Assembly (NCBI GenBank): GCA_964612555.1
Contig: CAZTBW010000012.1
Coordinates: 1 to 64,000, forward strand
Direction of reading: 5' to 3'
From: DAOLCO01 sp964612555
Lineage (GTDB): Bacteria > Bdellovibrionota_C > UBA2361 > SZUA-149 > DAOLCO01
DNA length: 64,000 bases
Below are positions 58,891 through 64,000 of this stretch, one piece after another. The position numbers and the translations under genes were made by a program. The notes under the pieces are model-generated. The model saw only the letters and a list, made by a program, of their open reading frames with translations, did not search any database and was not told where the DNA came from. How positions within the stretch are numbered: the first letter of the stretch is position 1; every line of letters begins with the position of its first letter.

Positions 58891-59976
58891 ATGACCTCAT
58901 CTTCAAAAAATGTGAGTACTTTGCCGGTTGCACTTGATGCGATGGGTGGGGATCTTGGTTCTGCTGTTCAGGTAGAAGGGGCGGTAATTGCCTATAAGGA
59001 ATTCGGGGCAAAAAGCATTCTGGTAGGTAGGGAGGATGAGTTACGTGCCCATCTATCTTCACTTGGTGCGAGCTCTCTTCCTTTTGAGATTGTCCACGCT
59101 CCAGAAGTCATCGATATGGAGGATTCGCCTGCAAAGGCGGTTCGCAGAAAACCTGAGGCTTCCCTCTGTGTGGCGTATCGTCTTGTTATGGAAGAGCGTG
59201 CAAGTGCGGTTCTAAGCTCTGGTAATTCCGGAGCAATGATGGCTGCCGGGAGAATCCTCTGTGGACTCCTCCCCGGCATTGAAAGACCTGCCATTGCTAC
59301 CCTGATACCGACGTACGGGGATGGTTTACCAAATGTGGTGATAGATTCCGGTGCAAATGTTGACTGCCATGCAAGTCATCTGATGCAGTTTGCGGTTATG
59401 GGAGCAATTTATCATTCTTCATTATTCGAAGTGAAAAATCCCCGTATCGCTCTTCTTGCAAATGGTTCGGAATCATCAAAAGGCACCGACATGATTCGTG
59501 CAGCTTCACAGATGCTTTCCCGAATGGAAACGCTGAATTACGTTGGCTACGTTGAAGGGCGTGATGTTACCACCTCAAAAGCGGATGTTATCGTCTGTGA
59601 TGGTTTTGTGGGTAATGTGCTTTTAAAGGCAATGGAGGGTTGTGTGACCATGATCTATAAACAGATCAAATATGAATCTGACCGGCGTCCTTTTGCACGT
59701 CTTGGTTTGTTACTCAGCAGGGGGCTTCTTAATCAGGTATTCAGAAAGAAATTTGATTATTCTGAACATGGGGGTGCACCACTTCTGGGTCTGAAAAAGC
59801 TTGCTTTGGTGCTTCATGGCTCATCCGATGCCCGTGCCGTAAAGAGCGCTCTTCGTCTTGCTAAAAATTTTGTAGAAAGTGGGATGACTGAAAAGATTAC
59901 TTCTGCAATGCACAGACTTGAAGAACAGATGATGGATCATGTTGATGAGAGTTTGTCTTCATTGACACAGGAATAG
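58891..59976 (+). CDS. plsX: Phosphate acyltransferase PlsX
   Basis: This enzyme of about 361 residues makes acyl-phosphate from acyl-ACP for phospholipid synthesis. The signatures VALDAMGGDLG, SSGNSGAMMAAG and CDGFVGNVLLKAMEG are present. ATG 58891 (MTSSSKNVS) is preferred; the frame extends to 58816 through a hydrophobic stretch not typical of PlsX. A Shine-Dalgarno is weak. It is followed 15 bases later by fabG. Confidence 0.94.
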   Translation: MTSSSKNVSTLPVALDAMGGDLGSAVQVEGAVIAYKEFGAKSILVGREDELRAHLSSLGASSLPFEIVHAPEVIDMEDSPAKAVRRKPEASLCVAYRLVMEERASAVLSSGNSGAMMAAGRILCGLLPGIERPAIATLIPTYGDGLPNVVIDSGANVDCHASHLMQFAVMGAIYHSSLFEVKNPRIALLANGSESSKGTDMIRAASQMLSRMETLNYVGYVEGRDVTTSKADVIVCDGFVGNVLLKAMEGCVTMIYKQIKYESDRRPFARLGLLLSRGLLNQVFRKKFDYSEHGGAPLLGLKKLALVLHGSSDARAVKSALRLAKNFVESGMTEKITSAMHRLEEQMMDHVDESLSSLTQE

Positions 59977-59991
59977 AACAGGAGAAAGAAT

Positions 59992-60735
59992 ATGCTAGAG
60001 GGAAAAGTTGCGCTGGTTACAGGGGGTTCCAGGGGAATAGGAAGCGAGATAGCAAAGGTGCTCGCAAAAAGTGGTGCGACAGTAGTAATAAATTACAGTT
60101 CAAATAAGACAAAGGCGGAAGAGGTAGCACAGGAGATTCGGAATCTGGATGCACCGGAGCCTTCTTGTGAGGGCTTTGATGTCGGGAATGAGGAGCAGGT
60201 TGAGGCGAGTTATAAAGCGATACTTGAACGTCATGGAAGACTTGATATTCTGGTCAATAACGCTGGTATTACCGGCGATAATCTTCTGTTACGGATGAAG
60301 CTTGAAGATTGGGACAGGGTGATCAGAACAAATCTGACCGGTACATTTCTTTGTTCCAAAGCTGCGGTTAAGCCGATGATGAAAGCCCGTTATGGCAGGA
60401 TTATCAATATCAGTTCTGTAATTGGTGAGATGGGTAATGCAGGGCAGACCTCCTATGCGGCATCAAAGGCAGGTGTGTTCGGTTTTACCAAAAGTCTGGC
60501 GAAAGAAGTAGGCAGCAGAGGGATTACTGTAAATGCAGTGACACCCGGTTTTATCAAAACTGACATGACCTCAGAAATGACCGAAGAACAGGTAAAACCA
60601 CTTCTGGAATCTATCCCTCTTGGTACCTTGGGAGAAGCGGATGATGTGGCTCAGCTTGTGGGGTTTCTCTCCAGTCCTGCCGCAAAATATATCACAGGGC
60701 AGATTATTGGGGTTAATGGTGGTCTTTATATGTAG
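59992..60735 (+). CDS. fabG: 3-oxoacyl-ACP reductase FabG
   Basis: This 247-residue short-chain dehydrogenase reduces 3-oxoacyl-ACP with NADPH. Motifs are in order: TGGSRGIG (cofactor), NNAG, the catalytic serine in INISSVIGEMGNAGQ, then YAASK with catalytic Tyr and Lys, and TPGFIKTDMT. It directly follows plsX, without the fabH and fabD genes usually found between them. Confidence 0.95.
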   Translation: MLEGKVALVTGGSRGIGSEIAKVLAKSGATVVINYSSNKTKAEEVAQEIRNLDAPEPSCEGFDVGNEEQVEASYKAILERHGRLDILVNNAGITGDNLLLRMKLEDWDRVIRTNLTGTFLCSKAAVKPMMKARYGRIINISSVIGEMGNAGQTSYAASKAGVFGFTKSLAKEVGSRGITVNAVTPGFIKTDMTSEMTEEQVKPLLESIPLGTLGEADDVAQLVGFLSSPAAKYITGQIIGVNGGLYM

Positions 60736-61004
60736 TTTAAATGGATAAAATACTTGCATTTAAAGGTTTTTTCCCATAAGACATCCTAAATTTTAGCCTG
60801 AAATTTGTTTCTGGTACTTGATTTTAGTTACAGGCTATAGTTTATTTGGTGTTCTATTCTGACTCATTTTATGTGTCATCAATAGCCGGAACTGATGTTT
60901 CCTGTTATTGGTAAAGGGTCTAAAGCGAGATTAGTTTAGAGATGGATTTTAAATTTTAGTAATTGTTTAATTAAGACAAATTTGTCGGAGGATTAGGATA
61001 GCTC
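60736..61004. other. Intergenic region before acpP
   Basis: This 269-base AT-rich stretch contains no convincing gene. GACAAATTTGTC at 60975-60986 is a perfect 12-bp palindrome a few bases before the acpP ribosome binding site GGAGGATT (60987 onward), so a regulator bound there could affect acpP translation or transcription. No terminator follows fabG. Confidence 0.45.
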
Positions 61005-61253
61005 ATGTCTACATCTGGTGCGTCAACCGCTGAAAAAGTAAAAAGTATCATCGTGGAGCAACTTGGTGTTGCTGCTGAAGAAGTTAATGAAAGCGCTTCA
61101 TTTATCGAAGATCTTGGAGCTGATTCTCTTGATATCGTAGAGCTTGTTATGGCTCTTGAAGAAGAGTATGATATTGAGATTTCAGATGAAGATGCTGAAA
61201 AGATTCTTACCGTTGGTGATGCCGTAAAGTACATTCAAAACCATACGTCCTAG
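61005..61253 (+). CDS. acpP: Acyl carrier protein
   Basis: This 82-residue acidic protein carries the phosphopantetheine attachment site Ser in DLGADSLDIVELV and is the usual carrier of acyl chains in fatty-acid synthesis. A strong Shine-Dalgarno (GGAGG) is 13 bases upstream, with a second GG nearer. It is about three to ten residues longer than E. coli AcpP at the N-terminus. A terminator lies 68 bases downstream. Confidence 0.95.
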   Translation: MSTSGASTAEKVKSIIVEQLGVAAEEVNESASFIEDLGADSLDIVELVMALEEEYDIEISDEDAEKILTVGDAVKYIQNHTS

Positions 61254-61320
61254 TATTTGATTGTAGATAGGGGGACTGGTAAGTTCTTTGATACCAACAA
61301 AAGGTATCGTATAAAGAAGG

Positions 61321-61348
61321 GGGCTCTTTGATGAGCCCTTTTTTTTTC
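61321..61348 (+). terminator. Rho-independent terminator of acpP
   Basis: GGGCTC (61321-61326) pairs with GAGCCC (61333-61338) around a 6-base loop and is followed by nine T residues. It separates acpP from glyA, so glyA needs its own promoter. Confidence 0.92.
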
Positions 61349-61385
61349 TAATAATCGAATTGTAAATAAATGGGGAGAATAACTG

Positions 61386-62912
61386 ATGGCACATTCTGTT
61401 CTTGCAAAGTATCTTGCAAAGTATCCTGAAGGGGCAGGAGCTGAATTTAATGAATCGTTCGTGTCCTATATCTCAAACTTGTCACAAATAGCTTCCGTTT
61501 CTCCCGGAGTGGCAAACAGCATCGTAGCTGAACTTGAAGCTCAAAGGTCTAATCTTAAACTTATCGCAAGTGAGAATTATTGCTCTCTTCCCACTCAGGC
61601 TGCAATGGGTAATCTCCTGACTGATAAATATGCCGAAGGGTATCCGGAACATCGTTTTTATGCAGGCTGTGACAATGTAGACAGTCTTGAGATCGAAGCC
61701 TGTGAACAGGCAAAAAAACTTTTTAATTGTGATCATGCATATGTGCAACCTCACTCGGGTGCTGATGCGAATATGGTTGCATTTATGTCGGTTTTACACG
61801 CACGGGTTGGTGGGGCGGTGCTTGAAAAGTTTCAGAAGGAAAAGATTAATGATTTAACTGAAACCGAATGGGCTGAATATCGTAAAGCACTTGGAAATCA
61901 GAAACTTATTGGTCTTGATTATTATTCCGGTGGTCATCTGACGCATGGTTATCGTTTTAACATATCAGCGCAACTGTTTGAGGCGCACTCCTATAAAGTG
62001 CGGGAAGATAACTGGCTTTTGGACTACGATGATATTGCAGCGCAGGTCTCTGCTCTGAAGCCTCTTTTGTTAATTGCGGGTTACAGTGCGTATCCACGTG
62101 CGCTGAATTTCAGAAAGCTACGTGAAATTGCAGATTCTGTTAATGCCGTCCTTATGGTTGACATGGCTCACTTTGCGGGTCTGGTTGCCGGGGGGATTTT
62201 TCAGGGAGATGAGAACCCGATACCCTTTGCGCATATTGTTACCTCAACCACTCATAAAACACTGAGAGGTCCACGAGGCGGAATCATTCTTTGCACCAGG
62301 GAGTTTAAGGAGTTTGTTGACAAGGGATGCCCATATGTAATTGGAGGACCACTTCCTCATGTCATAGCTGCAAAAGCGGTTGCATTTACGGAAGCAAACA
62401 GTCCTTCGTTCAAGGATTATGCGAAGAAGATAGTTCAAAATGCCAAAACACTTGCCCAGGCATGTATTGATGAAGGCATAGAAGTAGCTACCGGAGGTAC
62501 TGATAACCATCTCATGCTCCTTGATATGAGACCTTTTGGGCTAACCGGAAGGCATGCTGAGGGAGCGCTCAGAGAATGTGGTGTAACATTAAACAGGAAC
62601 TCTCTTCCCTATGACCCTAATGGGGCATGGTTTACAAGCGGACTACGGGTTGGGACTCCTGCGGTGACTACTCTGGGAATGGGTGCTGAGGAGATGAAAG
62701 AAATTGCCTCAATTATCAAACTGGTTATCAGTGGAACTTCTCCTGCCCTGATTGAAAACGGAGCAAATGCCGGAAAACCAAGTAAGAGTAATTACGTGCT
62801 CGATTCTTCAATCCGGAAACAGGCACGGGAAAAGGTGAGCGCTCTTATGGGGCGTTTCCCGGTCTATCCTGAACTTGATCTGGAGTTTCTTAAAGAGAAT
62901 TTCCAGGTTTGA
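61386..62912 (+). CDS. glyA: Serine hydroxymethyltransferase, long form
   Basis: This PLP enzyme makes glycine and methylene-THF from serine. Conserved parts include NLKLIASENYCSLPTQAAMG, VQPHSGADANM, MVDMAHFAGLVAGG and the PLP lysine Lys291 in TSTTHKTLRGPRGG. At 508 residues it is about 80-90 longer than the usual 415-430: it has an extra N-terminal region of about 35 residues and an insert around HARVGGAVLEKFQKEKINDL (residues 140-180). Long-form enzymes of this type are known in chlamydiae and spirochaetes; that parallel is from memory. GGGGAG lies 8 bases before the ATG. Confidence 0.93.
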   Translation: MAHSVLAKYLAKYPEGAGAEFNESFVSYISNLSQIASVSPGVANSIVAELEAQRSNLKLIASENYCSLPTQAAMGNLLTDKYAEGYPEHRFYAGCDNVDSLEIEACEQAKKLFNCDHAYVQPHSGADANMVAFMSVLHARVGGAVLEKFQKEKINDLTETEWAEYRKALGNQKLIGLDYYSGGHLTHGYRFNISAQLFEAHSYKVREDNWLLDYDDIAAQVSALKPLLLIAGYSAYPRALNFRKLREIADSVNAVLMVDMAHFAGLVAGGIFQGDENPIPFAHIVTSTTHKTLRGPRGGIILCTREFKEFVDKGCPYVIGGPLPHVIAAKAVAFTEANSPSFKDYAKKIVQNAKTLAQACIDEGIEVATGGTDNHLMLLDMRPFGLTGRHAEGALRECGVTLNRNSLPYDPNGAWFTSGLRVGTPAVTTLGMGAEEMKEIASIIKLVISGTSPALIENGANAGKPSKSNYVLDSSIRKQAREKVSALMGRFPVYPELDLEFLKENFQV

Positions 62913-63034
62913 GAGTACTTTTACCCGGAGGAAATGAATTCCTAGTAAAACTCAGAGGATATTTTGTTCTTATAGATCTTCAAGGTTTCATAGAAATACT
63001 TGATCGTTTATATGTTTTAGGTTAGTTTTTAGGT

Positions 63035-63634
63035 ATGAAATGCCCTCGGTGCGATTCCAGCAAGATGCGTGTTATTGACTCTCGTGAGGGAGTGGATGGT
63101 CGTTCTGTCCGAAGAAGGAGAGAATGTGAGTCTTGCGAGTTTCGCTTTACCACTTTTGAGAGAATCGAAGAAAGTCTTCCCATGGTTATCAAGAAGGGAG
63201 GACAGAGGGAGTCTTTTGATCGTGACAAGGTACTTTTAGGGATGCGAAGAGCATGTGAGAAAAGACCTGTCAGCATCATTGATCTTGAAGAGGCAGTCAA
63301 ACATATAGAAACGGTTCTTCTTGAAGGGGCGGAGAAGGAAGTTTCCAGTGATGTGATCGGCTCTCTGGTAAGTGAATCTCTAAAAGCGCTTGATCAGGTT
63401 GCATATGTCAGATTTGCAAGTGTCTATCGTGAGTTTTCTGATGTGAACGAGTTTTTTGAAACTTTGAATCAACTTTCTTCCCCCGCCAAGCTGCACTGTA
63501 TTTCCGGAGATGGTGATTCCGGGGAATCTTTTCCACCAAATGTCCGTCCAATCAAGAAAGCCGGCAGAGGGCACGGAAGAGAACTCAGATTAGGTAAGCA
63601 ACTTACCTTAATCGAAAATGTCGAAAAGCAGTAG
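63035..63634 (+). CDS. nrdR: Transcriptional repressor NrdR with C-terminal extension
   Basis: The N-terminus is the NrdR zinc ribbon (MKCPRCDSSKMRVIDSRE, then RRRECESCEFRFTTFE) followed by the ATP-cone domain (VIKKGGQRESFDRDKVLLG) that senses dATP/ATP to repress ribonucleotide reductase genes. At 199 residues it is longer than the usual 150-170, with about 40 extra residues, basic in part (KAGRGHGRELRLGKQL). It lies 122 bases after glyA and overlaps ribD by 17 bases. Confidence 0.94.
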   Translation: MKCPRCDSSKMRVIDSREGVDGRSVRRRRECESCEFRFTTFERIEESLPMVIKKGGQRESFDRDKVLLGMRRACEKRPVSIIDLEEAVKHIETVLLEGAEKEVSSDVIGSLVSESLKALDQVAYVRFASVYREFSDVNEFFETLNQLSSPAKLHCISGDGDSGESFPPNVRPIKKAGRGHGRELRLGKQLTLIENVEKQ

Positions 63635-64000
63635 CGCCACGTCCGCTCTTGATATTCGTCTGATGAAATATGCCCTTGCCCTTGCCCGAAAAGGCTACGG
63701 GGGAGTGTTTCCCAATCCTCCTGTGGGTGCAGTGATTGCTAAAAATACCAAGGTAATTTCAGCCTCATATCATAAAAAAGCAGGCTCCGGGCATGCGGAG
63801 AAACTTGCAATTGAAGCGTGTAAAGAAAAGCGAGATCTCCTTGACAGCACCTTATATGTTACACTTGAACCCTGTTCTCATTTTGGAAGAACTCCTCCTT
63901 GTACGGACGCCATTATTGAAGCGGGGATAAGTCGGGTGGTGTTTGGGACATATGACCCTACCGGTGCTGCCTCAGGTGGAGCAGAGATTCTTAAAGAAAA
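63618..64000 (+). CDS. ribD: Riboflavin biosynthesis deaminase RibD (partial, 5' end)
   Basis: The frame from ATG 63618 runs off the window edge. It encodes MKYALALARKGYGGVFPNPP, VGAVIAKN, then the deaminase zinc motif GHAEKLAIEA and TLEPCSHFGRTPPCTDAI, the signature of the RibD pyrimidine deaminase domain. The reductase half lies outside. It overlaps nrdR by 17 bases, so the two are probably co-translated; nrdR-ribD is a common order in Deltaproteobacteria. Confidence 0.95.
   Translation, partial: MSKSSSATSALDIRLMKYALALARKGYGGVFPNPPVGAVIAKNTKVISASYHKKAGSGHAEKLAIEACKEKRDLLDSTLYVTLEPCSHFGRTPPCTDAIIEAGISRVVFGTYDPTGAASGGAEILKE

Overview
This window comes from the chromosome of a Gram-negative bacterium. 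Evidence for that is an OmpA-type protein with a peptidoglycan-binding domain, PEP-CTERM exosortase substrates, a lipoprotein thioredoxin, MurJ and a type III secretion export gate. Several signs point to the former Deltaproteobacteria: a pilin gene behind a textbook sigma-54 promoter and followed by a TPR protein plus an ABC transporter (as Myxococcus pilGHI), and the order yceD-rpmF-plsX-fabG-acpP-glyA-nrdR-ribD. Genus and phylum cannot be fixed from the sequence alone.

Layout. (1) 1-1.9 kb: the 3' end of tuf, its terminator, a 29-bp inverted repeat, a GC-rich dispersed palindrome and an aldehyde dehydrogenase. (2) 1.9-12.0 kb: an accessory island with a nucleotidyltransferase, an orphan HigA-like antidote, VapBC, an XRE regulator, a block of AT-rich genes of unknown function, an AbiE type IV toxin-antitoxin pair with an 18-bp-armed operator over its start codon, and a Fic protein with two 29-bp operators. 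(3) 12.3-15.7 kb: the sigma-54 pilin operon region. (4) 15.8-24.2 kb: FlgM-like anti-sigma factor with paired TGTAC-N6-GTACA boxes, a metallo-beta-lactamase-fold hydrolase, a two-gene M16 peptidase pair (one catalytic, one not), a VOC dioxygenase, an EamA transporter and an amine oxidase. (5) 24.4-36.8 kb: a long minus-strand block (acyl-CoA synthetase, LapA-TPR, gpmI, comFC, a Dsb-like lipoprotein, a receiver/HisKA protein without ATPase, pepF, murJ, M23 peptidase).

(6) 37.3-40.3 kb: the most unusual locus. It is a compact sctR-sctS-sctT-sctU type III secretion export-gate operon in which sctU stops just before its autoproteolytic cytoplasmic domain; it is followed by a 76-residue helical protein and a TPR protein that could be a YscE/YscG-like needle-chaperone pair. 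An isolated nuoA converges on it. (7) 40.4-47.3 kb: valS, two tandemly duplicated PEP-CTERM genes with duplicated leaders, an ErpA/IscA-type protein, an exported rhodanese and an OmpA-like protein. (8) 47.3-54.5 kb: two divergent MerR-like genes, pyruvate kinase, an adenosine-deaminase-family enzyme, a membrane protein with an L7/L12-like N-terminus, and dprA. (9) 54.5-64 kb: tRNA-His, tRNA-Lys, a probable outer-membrane protein, a CorC/CNNM protein, ssb, and the phospholipid/fatty-acid/one-carbon cluster running into ribD, which is cut by the window edge.

No CRISPR array, rRNA gene, prophage or recognisable transposase was seen.
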